Shown: in pieces, positions 32,861-44,947 of the stretch
How positions within the stretch are numbered: position 1 is the first letter of the stretch
Layout of the letters: each line of letters opens with the position of its first letter
Origin: Bugula neritina
Taxonomy: Eukaryota; Bryozoa; Gymnolaemata; Cheilostomatida; Bugulidae
Length of the DNA stretch: 64,000 bases
Assembly: GCA_964035545.1 (NCBI GenBank)
Contig: OZ037771.1
Coordinates: 11,970,980 to 12,034,979, forward strand
Direction of reading: 5' to 3'
The notes under the pieces: model-generated
What the model was told of the DNA's origin: nothing
What the model saw: the letters and a program-made list of their open reading frames with translations, nothing else
The model's database searches: none
Program-made: the position numbers and the translations under genes

Positions 32861-33935
32861 TTAATCCTGGGCTGCTCGTTTCATACGTTTGATGGACTCC
32901 TGTAGCGACCGGAGCTCACTGGATGCGGCATGAATGCGGGGGCCAGTCTGTATACCTCTTGCTCCAGGTCGTTTGCCCTAGTCTCTACTTCTCGTAGGTT
33001 GTGGGCCAGAGGGGATGAGCGGGAGAAAGTCCGCTGTTGCCAGTGTCTTTTTCGTTCTGAGGATGGAAGTGGGGGAGGGAGTGTGTACGTCTTCGTGTCT
33101 ACCCTCTGTAGTACGACACGGGGGAGTGTATGCGGTTGACGTATAGGATTGAGAGGTGGGAATTAGATGATTTTGTAGGCTTATCCATGGGTTCAGAGAT
33201 GATGGGTCGAGGAGAGGGAAAGCCTTGCTCCAGGCGAAATAGCCGAGCTGGGTCGGTGATGAGAGGTCTGATAGCTTCGAGGAATGCGGAGTAAGATGAT
33301 TTATCCACGTCGTATACGTGTCCCTGAAAGCAATGCATGGTGCGTTGATGACGCAGTAGATAGTCTCGATTATAACTATATTCCCCGCAGGGGCAGAACG
33401 TTGTGATAAAATGCTGCGGCAAGTGGACTCTCAGTCTCCGATGGGTTGTAAACCGCTGTTGACATAGCCGGCACTCGCGGTTATTGTCATCTCCTCTATG
33501 TTTCTTAATTTCTGTCTCTGTGGCAGGGGCAGTCCAGTTAGAGGTTGCTTCTAGCTGGGGTGGCAGTTGTCTGGTTGTGAAAGTTGGTGGGGCCGGCTCT
33601 GGGTCCCACGCCATCTCTAGGAAAGGCATGCCCGGAGAGACGGGCGCGAGTGTGTCTACAAAAGTAAAATTATTGTTAGATCGCGGTGGATCTTTACAAC
33701 ATAATTCTAGCGACTGTCGACTGTTACTAGTCTGAGAGTCACAACTCTTAGAATGCACTCGAGAGACCAATAAATCATGTGTGAACTGACCAAGAACAGT
33801 GTCTAGCTCCAGGTCTAACAGACCGTCGGCCATTACAGTGTCCTCGTCGTCATTCACGTGAAACGTGGTCCCCAGTAATTCTGATTCAATCTGATGAATT
33901 AGCTCAGAATTTACTGGCATCGAGCCCGTTTCCAT
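32861..33935 (-). pseudogene. ORF3 of element 1 (zinc fingers, coiled coil), frameshifted
   Basis: Starts METGSMPVNSELIHQIES, 18 bases after the end of the pol frame. An acidic N-terminal region (MADGLLDLELD) precedes a classical C2H2 finger (CRLCQQRFTTHRRLRVHLPQH) and a C-x-C-x12-H-x5-C module (CPCGEYSYNRD ... HC), then an all-helical stretch. A frameshift near 33125 ends the first frame at 33099. In the shifted frame PRVVLQRVDTK and the coiled-coil segment (LREVETRANDLEQEVYRL) follow, and a further shift leads to LRSLQESIKRMKRAAQD and the stop at 32861. No membrane span or signal peptide, so it is not an Env. Confidence 0.85.
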
Positions 33936-33952
33936 GGATAGGAATACAAGAC

Positions 33953-36900
33953 TTATGCTGGCTTACCTGTGAACTCGGTATTAATGTCCATACTCAACGT
34001 TCTTGGTAAGGTTGGAGCTAATTGTGAAGTACGTCTGCCCTTGGTAATGTCAGCGTAAGAAAAGGCTGGGCATCGTTTCTGAGACACGAGGTCGGAACTA
34101 TTTGCTTTATGCGCTATAATTCCTCCCACTATTCCGCCCTCGCAAAAGTTGATATTTGCGTGGGGTTCACAACTCCAACATTCCCCCGTACGGTTTTCCC
34201 CTAGACTTTCATGCGTGCCGCTTTTAATGCAGTCACATACGAAGTCTTTTAAATATGGTGGGGGTTTCCTCGTACGCTGTCCCCGTTCTAGGGGGGGTGA
34301 CACGCTCGCTGGTTCATTAGAAGGGGCCTCGAATGGCATCTCTACTTCACCGTTAGCGGTCACTTCTTCTTGTTCTCCGGATGAAGCCCCTCCCTCCGTG
34401 GGGGTTTGCACTTCCGGAACCGGCTCGGTTTCTGGAAGTGATGGAATCAGACTTGGCGGCGGCGGACGCGCTTCTGTTGGCAAAAGCTGTCGCTCTTCTC
34501 TCACCAAGTCTTCCTCCCGCGGTATGACCACTTCATATTCAGGTCCATGCCGACGTCGCCCGCGTGTTGTTGTCTGCCTCCTGGGCTCCAACAATGGGGG
34601 GGAGGCTTCTCCCACCGCGTCGGGGCTAGCCCAATACGGCTTCAAGCGAGACTCATTCTGGATAGACACCTGTCCTGAGCGCTCGATCTTGTACGTATGG
34701 TTGGGCATAGCCTCAACGATCACGTAGGGTCCCACGAACTTAGGCTGTAACTTAGCCGCCTGTCCGCGACGCCTACGGTAATTGACCATCCACACCTTAT
34801 CTCCCGCTTGGTAGAGGGGTGGTTCCTCGGAATCTTCGTGTCGCACCTTCCACTGCTGTTTGCGCAGCATTTCGTGTGCGACCTTCATTCGTTCCACTAG
34901 TTCACTGGCATACTCGTGGACCGAGTTGTCTTGCTCTGGAACGTGGTAGGTAAGATGGTCAGGGACGCGGGTCTCTCTCCCGAGCATCAAGAAGTTTGGG
35001 GTCTCACCAGTACTGGTGTGTGGGATGCTACGGTATGCACGCATGACTTGCGGCAACACCGTGTCCCATTCCTTTTGGCTGCGTCCAAGGAGGAGACTCC
35101 GGAGCGCATCACCTAGCATCCGGTTGTTGCGCTCCACCACTCCATTACCTTGTGGGTGGTAGGGGGTGGTCCTGCTCTGATTTACTCCCCAGAGGCGGCA
35201 AAAGTCGCTCATCAGTTGAGACTGAAATTGAGCGCTTTGATCAGAGTGTATCTGTTCGAGGAGACCGAAATAGCAGAATACATGTTGGTCTAGTACCCTG
35301 GCCACTGTTGGGGCTGACGCGTCTGGGATGGCCAGAGCGTCCGCCCACCTTGTGAAGTGGTCGGTCAATACTAGGATCCAACTATTGCCTCTGGGTGTTT
35401 GGGGCATGGGTCCGACCAAGTCTACAGCGACTACTTGCCAGGGCCTTTCTGCATATAGCCTCCGCCGTCTCGCTTCACCAGGGAGACGGCCATGCTTACT
35501 GGCCTGGCAGATCTCACACTGTTTGACTCTGAGTCGGACGTCCCGCTCCATTTGTGGCCAATACCACCGGAGTTGTAATTTGGAGATCACTCTCTTGACC
35601 CCTGCTTGGCCCTGTTTGTGAGTGTTCCAAATCAGCTCACGGCGGATGGCAGTGGGACAGACCACCCTCTTCCTCTCCAGGTGTCTGCCGCTGGCAGCTA
35701 GAGAGATGGTCAGTAAACCATCCTGCCCGATCCGCAGCGAGTCCCAACGCTGACAGTATAGCCGGAACTCGGTGCATCCCTGTCGTATGCGTTCCTCGCT
35801 AGGTCGTCACCCTTCCCTTTTGGCCCGATATATGTCTGCCACTACCCCAGGCAGCTCTTCTTGGAGCTTCTTCAGCTCTCGGACATTATCGGCCAGTACA
35901 GGGTTGGCGCGGAGGTTTTGTACAACCTTCGGGGACTCGTCAACCTCCTGTCTGAGTTGACCCTGGTCCCAGTCAAAAGGTGCTCCGTGGTGAGCCAACG
36001 TCTCCAACTCACATCGCGGGGGACCTCCGTCCCTCCTCTCGATGTTGAGACACTGTTTGCAACCTCCATCAAGTCGGCGGCTCAAACCATCCGCATTGCT
36101 GTGTCTCTTGCCCGGCCGATGTTCGATCCGGTATGAGAATTCAGCTAGGATTTCGAGCCACCGGGCGACCTGACTGGAGGGCTCTGCTCTCTTGCACAAC
36201 CAGATCAGCGAGGCATGATCCGTACGCAGCCAGAACTTCCTGCCGTATAAGTATGGTCTGAAGTGCTTCACTGACTTGATTACTGCAAGCAGCTCCTTGC
36301 CTGTAGTGCAGTAATTTCGTTCAGCGGGTGAGAGAGACTTGCTATAGTAGGCTACTACTACCTCTCGGCCTTCCTGCACTTGAGACAGCACAGCGCCAAC
36401 ATTTTGGTCACTGGCGTCAGTGTCGAGGATGTACTCCAGAGTGGGGTCTGGGTAGGCCAAGATGGGCACCGTTAGCAAGCAGCCCTTGAGGCGGTCGAAC
36501 GCTCCTTGTTCGACTGGGGTCCACTGCCACGTCACTCCCTTTGCGGTAAGCCGGTTTAACGGCTGTGCTATGCCTGCAAAGTCTGGTATGTATTGCCTGT
36601 AATACCCTACCAGCCCCAAGAAAGCCCGAAGTCCGGTCAAGTATTGGGGGGTGACCCAGTCTTCTATCGCCCGTACCTTTTCGGGATCCGTTGCCACGTC
36701 GTTTCGACCGACAACGTGCCCTAGGTACTTGACCTCCGGCTGCAATAGAGCGCACTTGGAAGGTTTGAGCTTAAGACCGGCACCTCGGAGTCTCTCGAAG
36801 ACCTCCTGCAGACGACTGACATGCGTCTCGAAGTCTGGGGAGATCACGATGACATCATCGAGGTAGACCAGCAGTGTCTTCTAATGGAGCCCGCTAAGGA

Positions 36901-38338
36901 CTTGCTCCATCAGCCTCTGGAAGGTGGCTGGGGTGGAGGTTAACCCGAAAGGCAACACCTTCCACTTCCACAAACCGTCCCGTGTGATAAACGCCGCTTT
37001 CTCCTGGGCATCGGGACTCAGAGGAACTTGCCAGTAGCCACTCAGCAAGTCTAGCGTACTGAAGTACTTGCTGCCGGCTAGGGCATCTAATGACTCGTCA
37101 ATACGAGGGAGAGGGTAGGCGTCCTGTATGGTTACGCTATTGAGTTTGCGGTAATCCACACAGAACCGCCAACTGCCGTCTTTCTTCCGGACCAGTACGA
37201 CCGGCGAGCTCCACGCACTATGGGCGGGCTCTATGAGGCCGCGGTCCAGAAGATCCCGTACTTGTCGGCTAACCTCCTTCTCTTTTTCCGGCCCCAGCCT
37301 GCGTGTGGGTTGCCGGAAAGGGGGCCGTCCCTGCAGTCAGCGGTATTTCGTGTCTGACAACTCCAGTCAGTCCCACATCATGATCTCCGCTGCTGAACAC
37401 ATCACCGTAATCGCGTAGCAACTTCGCCATAGCTTGGCGTTCCTTGTTGCTCGCGCAGCCGCCACAGGCTGTTCCGTATAACTCCCGGAGATGTGTTGGA
37501 ACCGCCCCTCGCCCTTGAGTAGGGTGTCGAGGGGGTGCCTCCGTCGCGTCACCCAGCGACGGGCCCACGTCCTCTTCCTGGACGGAGTGGAACCAGCCCA
37601 GCATGGACCCAGCTGGAAGCTCGATGGGCTCGGTAAAGGGGTTGACACACTGCACTAAGATCTCCCCTCCCTCAGTTAGTCGGTTTAAACTACTGGCGAG
37701 TTGGATCCTTCCGTGCGCGCCTTCAACGACCCCGAGTCTTGCTATCCAGTTGCTGTTCACTCGGCGGTGGATAGTGGCTCTGGAGCGTCCGGGCACAGTG
37801 CAGTTTCGAACTACCTGAACACCGCCCACCAGAGGACGCCCAAACTTATCCACACAGGCGAGTTCTCGCCCGCCCATCAGCACTACCGACTTGCTAAAGT
37901 CTATGCGGCATTGGTGCTGCTTCAAGAAGGGCATTCCGAGGGTAGCATCTTCCTCCAGTTGGCTTATGACAAAGGTCTCCTTTACAGCCTGGTCTCGGAC
38001 ACGCCCAGGGAGCTCGATAATACCGTAGAAGGGGATACACGACCCGTCTGCTAGGGTGCCATGTTCTCCCGTATACGGTCTACTCTATCCCTGTCCCGGC
38101 GGGGCAGTGCCTCGAAGACTCTACGACTGAGAAGGTTGATAGTACAACCGGAGTCTAGCAGGAAGGTGACGGCGTTACCCGCCACCTTTCCGGGTACGAA
38201 ATAACCCTCTCCGTGTGGTTGTACTTTCACCCCCCCCGCATGTGTTGTCCTGGATGGGTAGGACGGCGGAGGTTTTACCCGTGGTTTACGGGGTTTCCGG
38301 CGGCGAGGCTGGTGCTGGCGGGGTTCGGAGCTCTCCAC
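33953..38338 (-). pseudogene. pol of element 1 (protease, RT, RNase H, integrase)
   Basis: Segments: protease with FLLDSGCTINLLS (38338-38051), protease end and RT start (37934-37269), RT palm with FSTLDLLSGYW (37159-36881), RT thumb and RNase H with ILDTDASDQNVGAVLS (36847-35807), and integrase (35665-33953) with HHCC residues (CEICQASKHGR), DLVGP, SDQSAQFQ and VVERNN of the DDE triad, then a GPY/F module (KFVGPYVIVEAM). Breaks are frameshifts near 38050 and 37290, a TAG in place of Trp just before the RT YLDD at 36880, and a TGA in place of Arg near 35805. The C-terminal tail is Pro-rich and ends in a segment shared with element 2 (FSYADITKGRR). Confidence 0.9.
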
Positions 38339-38528
38339 TAGGCCTTCTGGCTCTATTTCAGTGGCGGGCTCCTCTTCCCGAGGTAACCGGTGGAACCGGT
38401 TAGCGAGTGGCAGGGAGAAGGTACTCAGCCGCTGTGCGGGTCTGCTAGTCCTGCGTGGTACCTGCCACTCGGGGGAGTGTACCGTCGTGTCCGTACGGAC
38501 AGGCGACGGCGTGTCCCACCATGCTCCT

Positions 38529-39395
38529 TCAGTTGCGGCCCGCGGGGAGGAAGGGCGTCCGCGGGCCGTGACAGTTTAACGCCCCCTGGTGTTGGGGTCG
38601 TCCTTGCTGTCCATGGTCTTGACCAGCACTACTCCAGCCCGGCCCCACAGGTGTTGGGGGCAACCGCAGGGCCTGACCGGGGCCAGCGCCGGCCAGAATC
38701 GTTACAAGCTGTCCCAGCATCTCTACCATACGGTCCACTTCGGCTTCCAGAGGGGGAGCTTCGGGGCCTGTCGTAGCTCTGGCAGCACTGACTCCAACTG
38801 CGGGTGGGTTCCATTGCGCTCGATGCATTTGGGTAGCCAACAGGTAAGCTTCTCCAGCCTTCAGGGCATCCTCTATCCTGGTTATCCCTTTAGCTCGTAG
38901 TTGATGGTGTAGGCCCAGGTCGTTTAGTGACTGGACAAAGGCGTCGTAGGTGTAACGCTCTTGGTGTTGTGCTGGTAGATCACCATACGCAATTTGTGCC
39001 AGCTTCTTCACCGTCGCGGCGTGTTCTTGCAGCGAGGTCCGCGGGGCGCGGCACAATCTCTGTAGCTTGGTCCTGGCGTCTATTGCGGAGATGCCAAAAT
39101 GGGCCCGCAACGCAGCCAATATCCCGTCTATGGTCATCCCTACTCCGTACGGCTTGGCTTGCTCCGTCAACGCTCTCCGCAATTGGATAAGGGCCACTCT
39201 GTGCGGCCATTGGGCAATATCCATTACTTTTCTAAACTCTTGTATAAACTGTTCGACATCTTCTGACCCAGTAAAGGTGGGGGCTTTCAAGCAATATCTA
39301 TAAGCTTTTTCTCCCACATGATTCACAGGATTAACATCATTTCTACGCTCACCTTCTACTGGGGGTGGTTGCATTCTAGCATTTTCAGTCTCCAT
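38529..39395 (-). CDS. gag of element 1
   Basis: 288-residue open frame starting 15 bases after the primer site. The conserved core includes APTFTGSEDVEQFIQEF, IQLRRALTEQAKPYG and YTYDAFVQSLNDLGLHHQL, matching element 2 gag throughout, so this is the capsid-like part. The C-terminus is Pro-, Gly- and Arg-rich and lacks a CCHC zinc knuckle. It ends with TGA. The protease frame that follows is shifted by one base relative to gag. Confidence 0.85.
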   Translation of the reverse strand: METENARMQPPPVEGERRNDVNPVNHVGEKAYRYCLKAPTFTGSEDVEQFIQEFRKVMDIAQWPHRVALIQLRRALTEQAKPYGVGMTIDGILAALRAHFGISAIDARTKLQRLCRAPRTSLQEHAATVKKLAQIAYGDLPAQHQERYTYDAFVQSLNDLGLHHQLRAKGITRIEDALKAGEAYLLATQMHRAQWNPPAVGVSAARATTGPEAPPLEAEVDRMVEMLGQLVTILAGAGPGQALRLPPTPVGPGWSSAGQDHGQQGRPQHQGALNCHGPRTPFLPAGRN

Positions 39396-39409
39396 CTTTG
39401 ATGTACACT

Positions 39410-39427
39410 ATCCCACCGCTGCCACCA
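39410..39427 (-). promoter_or_regulatory. Primer binding site of element 1 (tRNA-Leu)
   Basis: Minus strand TGGTGGCAGCGGTGGGAT lies one base from the 5' LTR. It is the complement of the 3' end of a typical animal tRNA-Leu including CCA. Confidence 0.75.
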
Positions 39428-39428
39428 C

Positions 39429-39736
39429 TGTTATGTTTTTCAGAATTAGGGTCGATGTGTAACCAAGAGAGTCTAATTACTGCTAGAGAAACTTCACCAG
39501 GATAAGTCGAGTAGATATCGTTATATTTTAGGTACAAGAATACATCATAAAATATGATATAAAACAGTTAACAATTCACACGTCTATTTAATTTACTGCT
39601 CTATCCTCAACTGGCTAGTAGCGCGAAGCTAACTACTGCTACTCAATATCAACTTAGCTAATTGGCTAAGTACATAGTTCCGGGTCAATACGCGACCTTG
39701 CGTATTGTGCTGTTGGTAGCTCCACGAGCCACCACA
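39429..39736 (-). repeat. 5' LTR of element 1
   Basis: Same length and limits as the 3' LTR. The outer end is followed by the CGAG target duplication. Confidence 0.95.
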
Positions 39737-39765
39737 CGAGTATATCTTAAGTAATGGAATCAACT

Positions 39766-39985
39766 CACTCACGCAAGTTTATAGTCGCTATGTCCATGTG
39801 AGAAACCCCTGATGAAAAGGGTTTTGTTAAATCAGGCTAAGGACTTATTCATAAGAGGCATAGAAACAATTATGACTGGATGCTCTTTTTAACAACACCA
39901 ATGGTCTTTGTCCAGGCTTGAACCCATCACCTCGTGCTTGCTAGGCAAACACTCTAATCCCTAGAACATGGCTGCTCCCCAACGT
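39766..39985 (-). mobile_element. tRNA-derived SINE, copy 3
   Basis: Minus strand: GGAGCAGCCATGTTCTAGG head, B box GGGTTCAAGCCTG, body with AATAAGTCCTTAGCCTG and CAGGGGTTTCTCACATGG, tail GCGACTATAAACTTGCG. Starts 30 bp beyond the outer end of element 1. Confidence 0.8.
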
Positions 39986-40262
39986 AGGTAATGTAACTGT
40001 TGGAGAATAAAGGCTTATAGATCTTGGTATCAGTATGGTGATGCTTCATAACCTAAACTCTTTCTGAGTTTAACATTCACAACTATCACTTTCAAATGCA
40101 ATAATCCTGAACATAGTCACGCTTTATTTTTACTATCTCTGCTTTCTCAGTTGCTTCTTGTTGAATCAACTAAGGATGTAGGTAATTGTTTCAATCAAGT
40201 GAGCAATTTTGTTAATAATAATATCATATATAGCATATACACCATGCTTCATAAGCACACCA

Positions 40263-40345
40263 ACTATGAGTCATCAGTCCAGTCACTATGAGTCATCAGC
40301 ACAACAACTATGAGTCATCAGTCCATTCACTATGAGTCATCAGTA
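40263..40345. repeat. Four 22-bp repeats each with TGAGTCA
   Basis: TGAGTCATCA occurs at 40267, 40289, 40311 and 40333, exactly 22 bp apart. TGAGTCA is the AP-1 (Fos/Jun) consensus. It lies about 550 bp beyond the stop codon of the phosphatase gene. A binding function is inferred only from the motif. Confidence 0.7.
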
Positions 40346-40897
40346 TAGATCTTGAAAGGCACAAGTCTGAGCTGCAGGTTAAACAAGCTATGGATATAAT
40401 TTATTCAGATCTTAAATCAGATCTTAAAATATACAACTTTTAAATCACAATTTTTGGGACGTAATAATAATTTACAAAGGTTGAAAAAATAAATCACAAA
40501 AAGCAAAATATCTAAAGACACAGTAATATAACTTCAAAAGACACGATGATCCAAATAACATAAATATAGTTGGAATGTACATTGAACTATAACTGGATAA
40601 AACCTATGGAAAATTGAGTTCATTGGGAATGTAATGTATTTCCTAATAATATTTAAACAGGAATAACTTATGAAACATGTCAACATTGCAGGTCCTTCAC
40701 TGCATCAGATGATAACAAAATAAAAACAAACAATAAAATTATAACAACATTGTCTCAAAGTTAATATTGATTGAGCAAAAAGAGTATCAATGCTACAATC
40801 CAAGTTAATATATTATTCTCAAAATAACGTATTTAAGTCACCACATTTGAGTGATTGTCTTAGGGCAACTTGTTTGTGTCATTCATTTTGATTGGTT

Positions 40898-43737
40898 TCA
40901 AGAAATCCTATCTGTGTCAAGGTCAGAACTGCTTGAGCAAGTATCATATTCTCGATTCACCACACGGTGTGTGGTTATAAAAGGGTTGGCAAACTTCTTA
41001 GTAGTGTAAAGCACCTGGGAGAGATAAGAACAGACTATCAACAAAATAAACAATGAAATCACCAGGTAATTTAGCATACTGAGTAACAACATGTGCAGAC
41101 CACCTCGTAGCCACTACAATCAGCAAGGAGGTGTGTAGTTGCAGCAACAATTCTTTACTTCACCATACAGTATTCATTAAGAAATTAGGGGGGCGGAAAA
41201 CTTGCCATCCTGCCTTATCGGGTCTAAATTATTAAATTAGCGGAGTCAAGACTGAGAGGCAAGTCCTCTAGCAAAAAGAGAAATGCAGCTGATTGCTGGA
41301 AAATATTTGAAATAGCAAATATGAGGAAGATGTTAGTTATCAGCAATTTTCAACTTTAAAACTCCTAACAAAAAAAATTATAAAAAGATTATTATATCAC
41401 AATTCCTTAGCAAGCCTTAACTTCTGTACTCACACACAAGAGAGCTACAGTACCTGTACTCATACACAAGAGAGCTACAGTACCTGTACTCACACACAAG
41501 AGAGCTACAGTATCTGTACTCACACACAAGAGAGCTACAGTACCTGTACTCACACACAAGAGAGTTACAATATATGTACTCACACACAAAAGAGCTACAG
41601 TATCTGTACTTACACACAAGAGAGCTACAATATCTGTACTCATACACAAGGGAGCTACAGTATCTGTACTCACACACAAGAGAGCTACAGTACCTGTACT
41701 CACACACAAGAGAGTTACAATATATGTACTCACACACAAAAGAGATACAGTATCTGTACTTACACACAAGAGAGCTACAATATCTGTACTCATACACAAG
41801 GGAGCTACAGTATCTGTACTCACACACAAGAGAGCTACAGTACCTGTACTCACACACAAGAGAGTTACAATATATGTACTCACACACAAAAGAGATACAG
41901 TATCTGTACTCACACACAAGAGAGCTACATTATCTGTACTAATACACAAGAGAGCTACAATATATGTACTCACACACAAGAGAGCTACAATATCTGTACT
42001 CACACACAAGAGAGCTACAGTATATGTACTCATACACAAGAGAGCTACAGTATATGTACTCACACACAAGAGAGCTACAGTATATGTACTCACACACAAG
42101 AGAGCTACAACTGTGCCAATAGTGAAGCCAGCTAAGACGTCAGTTGGATGATGTTTATTGTCCATAACTCTGGAGAGACCACAGAACCAGGCCATACAGA
42201 TGAGGATAAACTGGATGACGTGTTTCACCAGGTAAGTGTAGTCAAAGCGTGGAACTCGCTGCTGTACATAACACTGCAGAAAATAAAAACAAGGAATCAA
42301 TTATAGTATTTTTATTCTGCACTGCACCGCGTGTTGTATGCTGTCTTTAGAATCTAGAACACTAGAACACCTACCAGGACATCTGCTGATAAATCTTAAA
42401 ATTAATAAGAAATTACAAAAGTATTTTAATTGATTGATTTATTGCATATCACAGATATAACAACATGTCGCAAAAAAAAGGTCAGGGTAAATAATGGCTA
42501 TAAAAGTAACAGGCAGAGAGATTTATTACTTTTATGGTGAGAAAACCAGAAGAAGATAACCCATCACAATCTTGTTCAATCGGCGGCACTTACTGAGAGA
42601 TAGGTGGCAGCAAAGGCAGCACCGGACGCATGTGCAGAAGGGAAAGACGTCCTCAGCTCATATTCCTCCATCTGATCAACAGCCAGACACGTGAAGTTGG
42701 TGATATACTGACCGTCAAAGCAGGACGACAACTCCACACTTGGCTGACACGCTTTCACGAAGTTAGGTCTCAGTTGACCAGAGCTGTACTTGGCTATGTC
42801 AGTAACAGCTGGAAATATTATCAGTATGAGTCATGGTAACAAAATGGCAGCTGCCTACTGTATCAGTTAGTAAAGATATGCTTTCTCAACACTAAACAGT
42901 TAAGTTTTCGATTATAAAAACTCCAACATGTATTAACATAGTCAATAGATTAGAAATACACATACAGCATATTATAATATCAGTAACAAGATTAGTGTTG
43001 GTTCAACAATGAAATAAAAGCCACAAAATACTAGAAAAACTTTGGACAAAAACTATTATTTGTCTAAATTTGGCTGCGAATGTATGTTAAAAGCAGTAGA
43101 CTTTGCATCAAATTGTGATGGTAATATGGTGAAGGAAATGAGAAAGGTTAAAAATAATACATGTATAATCGATTTCAGCTGAACATCTCACATGATAAGT
43201 CCGGCAAGGTTTGCTAGAATGTGCATAGGTTAGCAAATGGTTTCCTAACAAAATTGAAAGAAATTGAAATATGGCGGTTAAGATTAAGCTGACTCATAAA
43301 AGATTCACAATAAGCTTACACTGAGTGATTAAAGATCCAAATAACATCATGAAGTAGAAAGAGAAAATACTGTATAGGCAAGGATTTACAGAACAGCAGC
43401 AGACATCTTTATTAGGAATGACAACTCCCTGTCCCAGAGCTCTTCTGTATTGCAACACTTCAGTCACTATAAACTAGAACAAGTTAAGTTTATTAGTTAG
43501 CATTTGAGTAGAAAAGGTTCGAGATAGTAAGAGAAAAAGATTTGATATCAAAAAATATGTAACAAGCCTGACCAGCACTTACCAGCACGGCAGAGATGGT
43601 AAATGCTACGGCAGCTACAAGCCAACTTGGTAATGTAGTCTTCATATTAGGATACAGAATAGTTGGATCATTACAGAAAAAACCTCTTTTTGTTGGTGAA
43701 ACTTTCCCAATGTAAATCACAAGAGTTGGGGAAATCA
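40898..43737 (-). CDS. Phospholipid phosphatase (LPP/PAP2, wunen type), first exon missing
   Basis: Minus-strand exons 43737-43583, 43473-43320, 42808-42594, 42273-42094 and 41014-40898 join in frame with GT-AG borders, giving 272 residues. The first visible exon starts in mid-codon, so an N-terminal exon with TM1 is missing; element 2 begins 875 bp upstream and may lie in that intron. The signature [16 protein letters not shown] is typical of lipid phosphate phosphatases. Catalytic motifs are KYSSGQLRP (C1), FPSAHAS (C2, Ala where PSGH is common) and [14 protein letters not shown] (C3, nucleophile His and Asp). The family has six membrane spans and dephosphorylates extracellular lipid phosphates such as LPA and S1P. 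The donor of exon 5 lies at the edge of a 30-bp minisatellite that copies this junction. Confidence 0.9.
41420..42110. repeat. 30-bp minisatellite made of an exon-intron junction
   Basis: About 23 tandem 30-bp units. On the minus strand each holds the last 15 bases of phosphatase exon 5 (ending CTCTTGTGT) followed by 15 bases starting GTGAGTAC, so each carries a 5' splice site; some units read GTAAGT, some the weaker GTATGA. Because 30 is a multiple of three and no unit has a stop, the exon 5 frame stays open to 41407, coding decapeptides like [10 protein letters not shown]. Confidence 0.95.
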
Positions 43738-44612
43738 CTAAAAATTATTGTAAAATCATAATTCTATGATTAAACCATATGACTACTAGCCGACTCACTA
43801 AGAACTGCCCTTTTTTCATTGTCCCGCCCCCTTCCTCGTCACCTGCCCTGTATGCAAATTCTGATGCTACAAGAGGGTGCAGATATGGCAGCCCTAAACA
43901 TGCTCATAAGTAATAAAGTGACTTGATTAAAAAATCCTATCTTAAGCTACAATGTATTTGTTGTTAGCATAGACACTAATCTATAAAATATTTAGGTTAG
44001 CTTAGATTACAGTCGTTTACATTGATCTCAATACCGCCATTGCAATCATAAATGCTAATATTCATATTGGCAGTCATAGCCATAGTAGACATATGAAAGT
44101 ACTAATGCTATTATTGAAACTTTTCAACCACCCATGGCAACAATTAATAAGTTAGGTGCATGTTCTCTTAATAATGATACTTTCAATCGCAGAGTGAGCG
44201 TCACAAAATTCTTATACTCATATCCGTGTACTAAGTAAAATTATCAAGAGTTTTACTAATATTGATAAATTTTCATTACTACAGTAGAGATAACTATCAC
44301 TTAATGTCTGGCTATCCTATGATACTCTATGAGTCCACAATAAGTATGAAGTAAAAACACTACAAGTACAAGACTAAAACTGTAACTTATTCTTAGGGCG
44401 AGAGTCGATAGAAGTCGGTGTAATTAATTTCTTAGCAATACTAATACCAATAGTTACTAAAAGTAAAAGTAAATAAACTAGAAGTAGAACTAAAAAAAAT
44501 CTATCATTGAAAATAATTATATATTAATTTTAATTAATTAAACTAATTAATTAAAATTACCGTAGTATTACTATTAGTATCACTAACAGTAATAGTATCA
44601 AAAATAATATGG
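43738..44612. other. Non-coding interval upstream of visible phosphatase exons
   Basis: Very AT-rich, with a small palindrome of TTAATTAATT units near 44527-44558. No first exon of the phosphatase gene was recognised here. Confidence 0.5.
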
Positions 44613-44886
44613 TGTAGTGAGGACGTAATACGCGCGTCCCCCAAACGCCTTCAGCCTATCGGAGTGCGTCACGTGATAACCCTCAGCGAGTAGTAGTTTA
44701 TCAGTAGAGAGAGCGTACTAACTAAGCGAAGATGTAATTTCTAATCTGTGTACGTGTTGTATCTTTCTATATAATTAGTAGCGAATAAACTTTGTAAACT
44801 CTTACTTAAATACTTTATTGATGTGAATAAATAGACTATAATTACAAGCTAGGAACCCACGCATAGTAATTGCACAAATTACTACA
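44613..44886 (+). repeat. 5' LTR of element 2
   Basis: Starts TGTAGTGAGG and ends AAATTACTACA; the pair at 51930-52203 matches at 270 of 274 positions. Confidence 0.97.
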
Positions 44887-44887
44887 G

Positions 44888-44906
44888 TGGTGGCAGCGGT
44901 GGGATT
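44888..44906 (+). promoter_or_regulatory. Primer binding site of element 2 (tRNA-Leu)
   Basis: TGGTGGCAGCGGTGGGATT lies one base from the LTR and is complementary to the 3' end of a typical animal tRNA-Leu with CCA. Confidence 0.8.
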
Positions 44907-44947
44907 TCTAGCTACTATATAAGGACAATGAGAAGTATTAGAACATC

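Larger units (their letters stand above)
32274..39736 (-). mobile_element. Ty3/gypsy element 1, full length, mutated
   Basis: Two 308-bp LTRs differing at about six positions, flanked by CGAG on both sides (32270-32273 and 39737-39740). Minus-strand order: 5' LTR, tRNA-Leu primer site, gag, protease, RT, RNase H, integrase, ORF3, inverted repeat with polypurine tract, 3' LTR. Several stops and frameshifts in pol and ORF3 make it non-autonomous despite its recent insertion. Confidence 0.95.

Noticed and set aside
34149-34727. Plus-strand open frames opposite elements 1 and 2
   Set aside because: They are antisense shadows of GC-rich pol and gag coding sequence.
41417-41942. Other open frames within the 30-bp array
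   Set aside because: Only the frame continuous with phosphatase exon 5 is meaningful; the rest are shadows of the repeat.
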